DNA from: Diploscapter coronatus
Lineage: Eukaryota > Nematoda > Chromadorea > Rhabditida > Rhabditidae
Reading direction: 5' to 3'
Assembly: GCA_964036155.1 (NCBI GenBank)
Contig: OZ038423.1
Location: 55,753,249-55,817,248 of the forward strand
DNA: 64,000 nt
Part shown: positions 34,406 through 46,100 of the stretch, one piece after another
How positions within the stretch are numbered: the first letter of the stretch is position 1
Layout: every line of letters starts with the position of its first letter
Position numbers and translations under genes: made by a program
The notes under the pieces: generated by a model
The model's input: only the letters and a program-made list of their open reading frames with translations
What the model was told of the DNA's origin: nothing
Database searches by the model: none

Positions 34406-36545
34406 TTGGCCGGCTGACGCACAAAGAAGAAAAACTGAAAATAAAAGATCAAATCAGCGCGAGTCAAATGTGACTGAATGACTGATCAAACGAGAGTCGA
34501 GATGTAGGGCTAATTATAGGAGAAGAGGAGAGGAAATCGATTCAAGTCTGATAATATCGATGAGTGCTGCGGAATGGGGGGAGGAAAGGACGTGACAAAA
34601 GGCAGCGCGCAGACAAAGACAAACAGGTCGAATGGAATGGAAGATAGGTCTCGCAGATAGAATAACACTGCGATTGGGACGAGGGTGGAATGATATGGAA
34701 GCGATAAGCAGTGATATCGAATGGAGAATAGTGAATGTTTTGCGTGTGTGGAGACCAGCAATCGATCAGTTGATCTGACACAGACACAAGCAGACAGAGA
34801 AAGTGAAATGCACCAAGGCAGAGGACAACATTTCACTCAATGGGTGGGTGCTGCTGTGTTACGTAGCAGCAATGCAGCAGCGATGAGAGAGTGGCAGAAA
34901 ATGGGGAAAATGCACCACAGCCACACATTCTGCTGCTCCCTCCCCTGCTTTCCCTGCCCCTGCCTCTATCTCTCACGCAACAAAAATCTTGCACTAAAGG
35001 TCGGAGGCAGTATTTTCGTCAAAGCGCTCCTCATTAAAATTCCGTACTCTGCACACCTGGATAATAATAACAACTAGACTCACAAAGAAGTGTCAACCAG
35101 ATTTGCTATGTAGCCGAAAGAGTGAAAGTATCTCTTCCTCTTTCCTTCTCTCAGCCTGTCTGCAGTCGCGTCACGTGACTGCAATCGGCAATTTTCGACT
35201 GCCTTCTTGCGTGCGGTGACAAATAGTACGTTTCGTTCGAAACTCGAAATTACAGATTTCAAACAAATTCATAGAAATCGAACAGAAATAAATGCTCCTC
35301 TAAAGTGCAAAGCCACTCGATAAATAAGTTAAATTAACTCACCGAACTTATGAGTCCTCGAAAGAAGGTTCTGTGAAGACACATCCACTACAAAGTGCAC
35401 GTTCATTACTGTAGATCTAGAAGAAGAGGACAGTCGTTTATAAGAACTGATTCTTGGGTTTCGTGACATTTGTCTTCGAGGTTATTTTCAATACAATTTT
35501 CAAAGCGTAACTCTTGCGTACTTATTGTAGTCGCTATTTATAAAGACTTGTTACCATTTACTATACAAAACATTCGAATACATTTTGCATCAGCCTTAGA
35601 TGATAAGTTGAAGATGAAATAACAAACAAGGCAAAGTTCGTACTCACAATTCTTGCCAACTCGTTTTCAACAGTCATCGCTTTAGCATTTACCCTCCTTT
35701 CTCGTCTTTTTAGTCGTCTCGTTAATTTCATGATGATCGGGACAGAGCCGCATAGTCGTTGTCAGCTTGTTGTAATAGGCATTATATTCGTCCAAATAGC
35801 CCTGTTTTAGTCATGAAATTGGTATGAGAGTAAAAGAGAATGCGTCTTTAGGCATATCGTAATCTTTTGCTATTCGATTCTGCTTACATTTCTCAATTCT
35901 TACCTCAAGCGCGCATTTACCTGTCCGATTCATCGCCTCTAGTTTCATTTCATTTGAATAGTAAAAGTAGTTGTTGCTTATCTGATGCAGAAATTTGTCG
36001 AATTCATGTGTGGATGAATCAGTTCATCTACGAAATTCTATTCGATCCCAACCTTCATATTGTACACTTCTGAAATTGTTACTTCTTCTCCAATATACTT
36101 ATCAGCTGCTTTGTCAGTCTCATTACCAAATTATACTTCTTCGTTCGTGTTTTGCATGCGACAGACGTGTATACGAGTTGACAGTCGGCCGCTTCTCCTT
36201 TCGCCTTTCGTTGTTTTACTCCTCTTGACCCCTCATTTGCATATTCGTGTTGGCCTTGTGAGACTGCGATAAATCAAAGTTTCGACATTTCGACCGAAAA
36301 TGAGAAATGTGATGAGATGAAATTGAAAAAAGACGATAGAGTCGACTGAAGCCGCTGCCACTGGCCAATAGCCATGCCATTGTTTTGATTGCGATGCATA
36401 CGAAAGCCAGTTGTGAATGAGAGGAAATTGACTGACAGAGAGACACTCTCAGGTCCGATGGCCGAATTCTCACTTCTTATTTCAATACTTCGACTGTTTG
36501 CAGCTAACTTACCTACCTCACCAGCAAAATCATCGTATTTGAGAG
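34406..36545. other. Divergent promoter region between Mondo and cuticlin genes
   Basis: About 2.1 kb between two divergently oriented genes. No gene is supported; the open frames are low complexity. It contains a perfect GTCACGTGAC palindrome (35170-35179) and should hold the promoters of both genes. Confidence 0.6.
35170..35179. promoter_or_regulatory. CLEAR/M-box-type E-box GTCACGTGAC
   Basis: Perfect palindrome GTCACGTGAC, the optimal site for TFEB/HLH-30-type factors, and containing the CACGTG core also bound by Myc/Mondo-class bHLH-zip proteins. It lies about 770 bp upstream of the Mondo ATG and about 1.4 kb upstream of the cuticlin ATG. The site is read directly; its function is inferred. 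Confidence 0.5.
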
Positions 36546-39500
36546 ATGGGGCATACGTGGCTGCAGCTTATCTGTCTGTTTGTATGGTCCCTGCTCTGTT
36601 CATCCATCAAAATCATCGACAATGGGCTGGCCCCGCCCGAAATCGTTCACACTCCATCAATCTCTACAAAACGTGAAGATCAGTTTTTATAGGCGAATTC
36701 AAATTTTTATTTCAGCTCGATGCAAAATATCCGCTCCTCCATTGGACTTGATCTTCATACTCGACAGTTCGGGCTCTCTGCGAGATAAATTCCAAGACGA
36801 AGTTGACATCATTCGTCGAATTATCAAACATGTCACGATTGGCCCTTCTGCGACAAGAGCCATGCTTGTCCAATTCAGGTGATTCATGATGAATTTACAG
36901 CTAGAGAATATTCAATTTTCTACAGTGGAACGCAACACTTGGAATTCGACTTCAACAAGTTCCATGACAGAGAAGAATTGATGGCTGCATTGGATGTGCT
37001 TCGTCACGTGTCAGGCATCACTCGAATTGGAGGGGCATTTGAGTTCACGATGAATATCATGCTTAATGTTTCAAATGTATGAATCTCAATCAAACCTCAT
37101 TATATTCTGCTTATCGTTCAGGGGATGCGAGACTCTTCAGTTCCAAAAGTTCTATATCTCCTGTCTGATGGCAGAACTCATGATTACCCAAAGGACTGGC
37201 AAATGGCCGATCTTCTAAGAAAGTAAAATAGCATTTTAAAATCCTACCTGATTTCCTTCGTTTCAGTAAAATCCCGAACATTGATATTTGGGCCTACGGC
37301 ACAGGTAATCAGGTTTTTAATAAAAAGAAAATGTTGCGGGGAGGGGCGGGTGTGGGTTCAAAAATTAGGAAAATTTGATAAGTCTGCAGGTGATTACGTC
37401 GCGATGGAAGCCATCAAGAACTACACTCGAGATGAGAAGAAAATAGTCACTAACCAGAATCTGCAACAGCTCGAACCACAATTCGATCCGTACAAAGGAA
37501 CAGAAATTTGCGAGAAAATTCCAAGTAAACATTATTAAACAAAAATCTGTAGAAAGACTTGATGAAAAATTGAAGGCTGCATCAAAGGCTCTGACAAACC
37601 ATTAGACTTGATGCTTGTGGTGGATGCCTCAGAATCACTCGATTCGCATTTCAAAAAGCAGATCGACTTTGCAATCGAACGCGTTCTCGCACATATCAAT
37701 GTCAATCCCGTGGCTGTTAGGTTTGGAGGAATTTATTTCTCAGTGATTTCAACGTCTTTTAGAATGGCACTGATAACTTATTCGGGTTCATTCTTCGTAC
37801 ACTTCACATTCAATAATCGAGGATTCTACAATAATACTGCTATTGAAGAACACCTTCGAGTGAGTATTGCTTATGAATTAGAGCTAATTAGAGATATTTT
37901 AAATTAGGCTAATTATTAGACGCATTGCAGACTCTTCGCAGTATCCGAGGTACAACTTCAACCCACCTCGCATTGCAAGAAGCCTTGAGATTGTTGACAT
38001 CGACTGATCCGAACGTTGGTACAAGACCTGGTGTTCCAAAGATGGTATTCGTTTTGACTGATGGTCATTCGCAACGGTCGCCTGCTGAAATTGCAAAGAA
38101 GATTAGAGAAATTGGCAAGTTAAAGAAATATCTTATCTGACAAGCATTTCTTCTGTAGGAATTACGACAATGGCAGTAAGCATCACACCTCGACCAGGAG
38201 TTGATGAAGCTGAACTTCTCATGATCGCTGGAGACAAGAGCAGAGTCTTTACCCCAGACAATCTGCAGGACTTTGAAACGGAATTCACGAAGTACATTGG
38301 ATTTGGCTGTGAAGGGTTGGAGTTGGACAAAAATTCGAGTAAGAAAAAGTCTACGTAATACGAAGGACTTTACGAAACACAGAACCGTTGATACGTGGAG
38401 CCACTGATATTCGTTGTGATGAAAGCTCTGTTACGCTGGTCGTTAGAACGCAAAGGGAGATGAGTGGACTGGTCTATGCGCAGAACTATCATGACGACGC
38501 CAAGTGTTTGAAGGTAAGCTTGAATCGTTCATAAAAATCAATTATAAATCGTAGGTCACAAATGGATCAGCTCGTGAGGTGTCGATCACCTTCCAGCAGG
38601 GAACGTGCGGAGTGACGAAGATCAAGTCTGCCTATGCAGAGGGCTACACATTCAATGTGACAATCGTGCTGCAATTCCACCCGATCATTTTGACTCGAGC
38701 CGATCAGGGCCTGGAAGTGGGCTGCTTTGTGCCCCAGAAGCTTGCCCAACAAGAGCGAGAGATGGCAGTTGTCAAAGTGCCTGCAGACACGAGCTGCACT
38801 TACAGACTGCACAGATATTCGCCCAGTCAGTGCGTGGCTTTGGACGCCAAAGTGGGAGAATCCCTCTACCACAGATGGCAATGCGATTCACGTGAGCATT
38901 TTCGAAATCATAATTCAAAGGTATTTGTTTAGCTCCCGATTATCAATATCTGGTGCATGACTGCTTCGTTGAATCCGAAAGAAACACTATGCAGATTTTG
39001 GACGGTGAAGGGTAAAGCATAAGCTCTTCAGCACTCGATCATTTTCAACTTGCAGTTGTGAAATCGACCCCCATTTCCTCGAAACTCCTAACTATTCTAA
39101 ATTCGGCTCGGACACTGCCGAACAATATGTTTTCCAAGAGATGTCCGTGTTTAAATTCCCTGCCGATGACAATATTTCGTTCAAATGCCTCATTTCCCTC
39201 TGCAATATGAACTTCCCTGATTCTGCCTGCGCTCAAAGCATCGTAAGGCTATCATATTGAATTGCTGGGAAACTAATTTTACAGCCACCACGCTGTTCCA
39301 AGAGACAGTCGCCATTTGCCGTTAGACAGAGAAGAGAAGCCCAGACACAAAGCCCTGTTCGAATTGAGCCGAAGTCTGCTGGATCTCGTGAAAGAAGGCA
39401 GATTGTGGTCACCAAACCCGGATTCTACATGACTTTGAGGGTCGAAACAAGGTACTTCGTTCCTTGTATTTTTAGTTCAATTATTTCATTTTAGGATGTT

Positions 39501-39564
39501 GAACGTCCTTCTAAGCGAAAGCATAAGAAGGAAATCGGCCGTGAAGTATTGCGACATTTCGTAG
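36546..39564 (+). CDS. Cuticlin with two vWA domains and a ZP domain (CUT-6-like)
   Basis: Secreted cuticle component. The start MGHTWLQLICLFVWSLLCSS (36546) is a signal peptide. The first vWA domain (about 36715-37310) opens PPLDLIFILDSSGSL with the DxSxS metal site, then ARAMLVQF-like TRAMLVQF and KVLYLLSDGRTHD. The second (about 37585-38330) has LDLMLVVDASESLD and KMVFVLTDGHSQR. The ZP domain (about 38385-39240) includes IRCDESSVTLVVRT, QQGTCGV, VGCFVP and paired cysteines through CLISLCNMNFP. Basic cleavage-like sites SKRQ, RQRR and RERR follow (39295-39400). The last exon gives a short tail and a stop at 39562-39564, with no membrane helix. C. elegans CUT-6 pairs vWA with ZP; here the vWA module is doubled. 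About a dozen exons, mostly with introns of about 50 nt. Confidence 0.94.
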
Positions 39565-39625
39565 CGAAGCTAGACAATCCAGTAAGTGCTCTACACGCGG
39601 GTAAAACAAAGTGATGTTAAGTAAT

Positions 39626-39651
39626 AATAAAGTCTTAAAACATTAAATAAA
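39626..39651 (+). terminator. Tandem poly(A) signals of the cuticlin gene
   Basis: AATAAA at 39626-39631 and again at 39646-39651, 62-87 bases past the stop codon. A reverse-oriented signal for the convergent formin gene (TTTATT on the plus strand) lies at 39654-39659, so the two 3' ends may abut. Confidence 0.6.
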
Positions 39652-40143
39652 TCTTTATTCGATGACTTTTGATGAATTGAATGGTAAAAGAAGAAAACGC
39701 AATGTCTTTGATAATAAAAGACGGTGGGAAGGTTTGGTCTTAGCACCAAGTCGCTCAAACGATAATTCACGAAAATTAAAGCTGAGGGACAAAAGTTGAA
39801 ATGTAATGTTATTGGTTATTATGCAAGTGTGTGAGATACGACACTCCTAGGGAGCACGAGAAAATAAATAGAAGAGGAGAAAAGCATTTTGACCCATAAT
39901 CGATCGAATGCTGTCCAAATAAAGTAATCAACAAGAAAGGAAATTCACATTTGAAATTCGTCGAGGCACCGGACACGAAGAAGAGACACTTTAGATTTTG
40001 TGGAATGGATAATTTTAAAAATGCTACCTCATCATAAACAAATATCAGGAGGGGTTTGTTTGTACATTTGATCTAAATCCAATCTTACCCAAAATAAAAA
40101 AGGTAATTTACATGAAGAATCAAACAGACTGGTCTGGAATAAA

Positions 40144-43100
40144 TTAGGCATGTCGGTCGCGATTTACTGCAGTCGTTCTAGTCTTGGGCGCGACAGGAGG
40201 AGGATTTGCAGCTCGAGGCGCAGGACTGGGCGATGAACTGACCTTCCTGCGAGGCGGCGTGGGCACCGAATGCTTCAGGTCATTCATGATCTTCTCGAAA
40301 TCGCCGTGTCCGATCTGCTGGCTGTCGATCTTCGATTTCCTCTTCCTAAAATGATTTCAAATTTTCGAAATCAAGTTCCCAATTTGGTCAGAAATTCTAT
40401 TATTCGGGAAAGTCAAAATTCGACTTGCATGATGACCTGCTCATTTGAACATTTACGAAAGAAAAAATCGAATTGAGTCAAAATTTCATTAATTTTTTAC
40501 AATTTTTCAAGAAAAAATAAAATTAACTTCAGATTTTTTCGTGACTCTGAAATTTACCTAGCATCAGCTCCACTCATTCTCTCGGCCAATTCCAGGAGCA
40601 TTTCGTTCCTCGCTCCATTCGTTGCAGCCGTCTGCATTCTTCGTTCCGCCTCTTCCTTCTGTCTCTGCAATTTATTTATTTTCGGAAATCCAAAGAATAA
40701 TAATCTCTAACCTTTTCGATCAACTTCCTCTGATCATTCTCGGCCTTGCATTTTTTGAAATTGTTGACGAACTGAGTAAGCTTGCTGAAGAACACATTCG
40801 GCTGCGCGGTCTTCACGCTCTCGCCATAGAACTCCACACAGGATTCGAAGGTTTTCTGCAAGAATTCATGCATTTTTCAAAGTATTATGAAAAGTATTTT
40901 TATTCTAGAAACGCTTAATTTGAAATGAACAATATCTTTTTACATTCTTTGTAAAAATGAATCATTTTATCTTTTATTCAGAATTTAGAGTCGAATCGAC
41001 TAGATTTCAAAATTTATAAGAGAAAAATTACCGTGGCGAGTTGACTGCTCTGTTTGAGCTGCTCCAGCTTGTCCTTGTGCTGCTCGAGGAAATCGATGAG
41101 TGATTGCGGACAGCCCTCTGCTTTCAGTTCCCTCTCCTTCTGCGCCATGGCCATTCCATTTTCCATGTCGCGCAAATCAGTCGACAGACTGTCCCATTGC
41201 ACTTAAATTTCATCATTTTCAAATGCTTAGTCTGATCGCTTTTGGAGATTCAAATGATATATTTTTATTTCCGAGAAAAGATATTCTTTATTCGCAAATT
41301 TTGTGCGTCATTAGAAATACTGCAATTTTATGATTTCAAAAAATTCTCCAACCTCCAGCCGCCTTGTCGATGAATTTGAGTTCTGCGGGGAAAGCTAGCA
41401 GTTCTGGGAATTTCTGCTCGATGGACTCGACGATCACATGAAGAAGGGTGAGCGATCTGTCTGAGGGCGCCTTGAGTATGGCGAGAGAGTCGAGACTCGA
41501 CAGCTTGAAGCCGAACACTCCGCCTCGCTTGCCGCTGTTCATGTAGTTGCCATAGGCCAGGATCACTTCCAGCACTTTGTGGAAGTGCTTCGCTTCTCGG
41601 GCACATTTCGATGCAGCAGTCACGTGGGTGAATTGCTGAAATTTTTGCAATTCAATAGAAAAAGTTATTTTGAATTTCAAAGGTAAAGAATTGATTTTCA
41701 ATTTCATCGGAAACTTTTTCTTCCAACTTCAATGGAAATTTCAATTACCGGCGAAAGCAAAGTCAAAGTGTCATCGAAATCGGCCATTACGCGCATCACA
41801 CCGAGTTTGTGCTCGAGTCGCTCGATCGAGCAGAGCGCTGCCAGAAAGCGGTCCTGCAAATATTCGATTTAAAACATTCAGCCACGAGAAAACTTTAAAG
41901 TCACTAAATTCTCAGAGAAATTCAGAAAGAAAATGTTCAACCTCATCACCCAGCGACTCCAAATCAGCATGTTCCGCGTACTGTTTTTTCTCGTCCTCAG
42001 TAGGGAGAATTCTCGTGAGGATGTCGACTTTTTCCGCTGACAGAGCGCTCAAATCGAGCTGATGCACAGCGGCCATGATATGCTTCGAGTCCATCGCCAC
42101 TTTGCGCTTTGTAATGGCTGAAATTTATCTATTTAGAAAAAAAGTCTAGAAAATTTTATCACTAGGAAAAAAGTTGCAAAGGAGATTTTATTTGTGGGAA
42201 ATCTTCTTTCAGAAATTTGCTAAGGATTTTTTGTTGAGAAAAAAATTCAAAAAATGCTATAGAAAATATTTTTCACTGAAAATTCACCACAACTCTCAAC
42301 AGAAAGATATTTTACACATACCGACATTCTGCAACCGCTTGGCATCCATTAGGGTGTTCTTCTTGGCAGTTGGATTGCTCGATGTGCTGCTTGCAGGACT
42401 GACCTGCCCTCCCTGGGAGTGATCGCCCGCGGCAAGCAGCGAGTCGTTGCCCGCTTGGGAGGTCGCACCGATCTTGAACATTTCCTCCAACTTCGAGAAA
42501 TCCAATTTCTGAACGGAAAAATGCACAGGTTTTCAATAGGAAATTTACACAAAATTAAAATTTAATCTGGTAGAAAATTCGTCAACTTCAATTTTCAATA
42601 GAATAGTTTTCAAACCTCGATGATTTTCTCGTCATTCAACTCTGCAAAGACGGTGTTTTTCGCCTGCGTCGCTTGCATGCTCGTCCAGTTGAGTTGGGGC
42701 AGTTTGTTCCTAAAATCACACCGATTTTCAAACCATTTTGGACATCTCTTTACTTTGTCTGATAGATCTTCTTCTCCGGCTTGAGGTCATTGCTTGGCGC
42801 GTTGAATATACCGATGGGTGGAGGCGGAGGGACTGCTCTGTTGCCGGTCAGGAGGTTTGCTGCAATCATTTTTTTTTTTCAAAATTTATATTAATTTTAA
42901 TAAGCCTTCTCCTCTTCGTTTTTACCTGGGGGTGGTGGAGGGATTCCTGAAGCTGGAGGCGGCGGTTTAATCGGTCCATTCGAGTGATTGGAGGTAGGGA
43001 GATTGGCAGTGAGTTGAGATAAAGGCGGAGGTGGGGGAGGAGCGATTGGCGGCGCTTTGGAAGCAGAAGAAGAAGAAGAAGAAGCAGGGCTGGAATTAGC

Positions 43101-46100
43101 TGGGGCAGACTCTTCGCTGATCGTCTTGGCCACGGGCGATGGCTGCTTCGCTGCTCTGTGAGGGCCTGGCTCGGGAGGGGGTGTGGGAGGCGATTTGACT
43201 GCAGTGCTGCTCGGCGCGATGTTCTGCACTTGTAGTCCAGCTGAAATCGAATTTTAAATGAAAAAAAAACCAATTTTTTTGCTTCTATAATTCGTCCCTT
43301 TTCTGATGAATAGTAAATTGAAGAATAGAAATAACGAAAGCTACAGAAAATTTGCGACTTATTGTTCACAACCATTTTTTGAAGGATGACATGAGAAAAA
43401 ACAATTGATTCTTGCCTTGCATCGTCTTCTGCATGGATTCTAGTTCCTGAATTCTCTGCTCGAGTCGGGTCTGTTTCTCTCTCGCGGTACGGTCTTTTTC
43501 ATCTGAAAACAGAAAACAATAAAAACGGACGATTTTCATAAGTTTTACCCATAGTCCTAGTCCAGGTGCCCTTCTGCATCTCGAATTCTACCTCCATTTT
43601 TTCTCGCTCCTTCACCAATTCGAGAAGCCTCGCATCCAGCGCTGCTTTGTCCGTGATCCATTTCGCTTCGACTTCTTGCACTCGTTCTTTTGCCTGGAAT
43701 TTGGATTTATAAAATTTAAAGAAAAATGAAAATTGAAAAATTCAGAAATTTCCATAGAATAATTAAAATAGGTCAATCCCAGAAAGAAGGAAAAATTTCA
43801 ATAAAAATCGAATTTAGAGTTTCAATAGAAAAATTCCAACCTGTGAAAGTTTGGACTTGTATATTTCGACGTTTTCTTGCAGTTTCGGAATCTGGACAGC
43901 CTCATTATGCAGTTGGTTGGCGTCGATCATTCCATTCTGGTAGGAGATGGCTCGCGCTCGCAGCTCTTCCGATTCACAGGAAACTGCTTTCTGAAAAATG
44001 AAGAAATGACTATTCTGAAACTTCGTGAATAATATGGCACAAGTGCGATAGTACGTTTTTCTTTAAAAAAAAAAGAAGTTTCCGAATCCACAAACGACTG
44101 AGAGCGCCACCCATTGAGAGTTCGTCTCTCAAAATTTGTAAGAATCACACTGGGCACTTACTCCTAGTCGTTTATAACTTCTGCCACAGTATGTCTACAT
44201 AGTCTTTGGAATTTCGCAAATGTCATTTGGTTTTCAATTTGCCAAAAATGCATTAAAAAATTCAAAAGGAAAACCTCGATAAAATCGTCGAATCCAGCGA
44301 GTTTCAGCTCGTATTGCAGATGAGCCTTGTAGTTGAAGTCCTCGACGTTCGTGAACGTCTCCAGGAAGAGAACCACAGAAGAGAGGAATTCGATGTGGAA
44401 TTCCTGCTGGTTCGTGATGAAGTGAACCAGAATGTGGAAACGACGGGGCTCTTTGAAATCCTGCAAAGGTGAATTGTGTTGAAGAATTATGCAAATCTTA
44501 TTCTTCTCCTGCAAAAATATTTTAAACAAATCCTAGAAAAGAATATATATAATATTTTCATTCCTTTGAAAGTTATGAAAATTTGTAATTTGTTTTTTTA
44601 AAGAAGTAAAAAAAATCTCTTACCAAGCAGAACTGATCAAAAGCAGCGTTGATTTTCTCCTGTCCTCCATTCACGTGACACATTCCACAGAGTAACTGTA
44701 CGACGAGTGTCTTCGTCCTCAAGCTTTGGTGCAGAATCGACCTGACGATGCAGTAGATCACGTCCTTGTGCTCGAATGCGAGTTGGAAGCCGTGCTGAAA
44801 TCGAAAATTTAGAAAAATGTCTAGTATTTGGAAAAAAAAACAATTTGAACGAATATGCACAATTCAAAGTTAGCTATTTTGAAATTTAAAAGATTACTGA
44901 GTGTCAAAAATTTCAAAATAGAACTCGATTTTCTGGAGAAAAGCTAAGAAAAAGAACCACTCTTAGAAAGGGGTAGTTCAAAAAATCGAGTAGCTTTTTC
45001 AGTGAGTGAATTTTTCTTCTTTCATACTTTATTGTTCATGATGCCTCGCAGAGCCATGATGCACATGTGGACGTCATCGTCGGAATCTCCTGCATTTTTC
45101 TGCTTCTTTCCGCTCGCAACCGGGGCTCTGCGGAACAGAGAATTCGAACCGTCTGCAGCAGAAGTCGTGGCAGCTGTGTAATCGACGTCGTCAGGAAGCA
45201 GACTCTGAAAATTTTCTATTTTTCAAGAAAGTCGGGATTGCATTTACAAAATATCGTATTTTTCTATAGATAGAGGTATGGATAAATTTGATACGCTGCA
45301 GCCAATTCGTGATTTTTCATTTTTTAAACAGAAACTTCGAATTTTTTATAGAAGATTTCACTATTTTTAGAACAAAACTCTTACCCTCATGTATTCAATA
45401 ATCAAATCGAGTCCGTTGTTGGGCGGGTCCACAAAGTTGATGACCCAATCGACGGAATTCGTTCGGAGAGAAATGGCGATGTGCTTGAGCAGCTCTGTGG
45501 AAGTCTCGTCTCCCAGCGTCTTTTTATTTTTCTTCATTGTTTTCGGATCGAGGAAACAGCGTAGTTTTGTCAGATACTCTGCCGGACTCACATTGCAGGT
45601 CATTGCTTGCTGAAATTATGCTCATTTTTGTTAGATCTATGAATTATTTAAATTAGACTCAAGAATATACTGGGGATATAAGTGGTAGGAACAAATCGTA
45701 CGTTATAACTTCATAATGGAGAGAAAAGATTTTTGGAAATTAAAAACAGGGACACGAAATATTATAGGGGTAAGTCGTACGACCATCCTGACTTTTGTCC
45801 TCCCCAGGTCTGATTTTTGCAAGAAATTCAGAATTCCTCTACCTGGTCACAAATCAGGTGCCATTGTTTCTCCCTAGATTGCTCCTTGAGAATTCGGACT
45901 TTGTCGACTGGGAGGTCCATTTTCTTCTGTAAAAATTGATGGGTGATGAATCAGTTTGATGAGTCATGTGTTAGGATTTTTTCTTGAAAATTAGATGTTT
46001 TTTTTTTGGCTATTTGTATCTTTCATCAGTTCACAATGACGATTATTTATATTAAAAAATTATAATTGTCGATTAAGTAGTGAAGGAAATGCTAAAGAAC

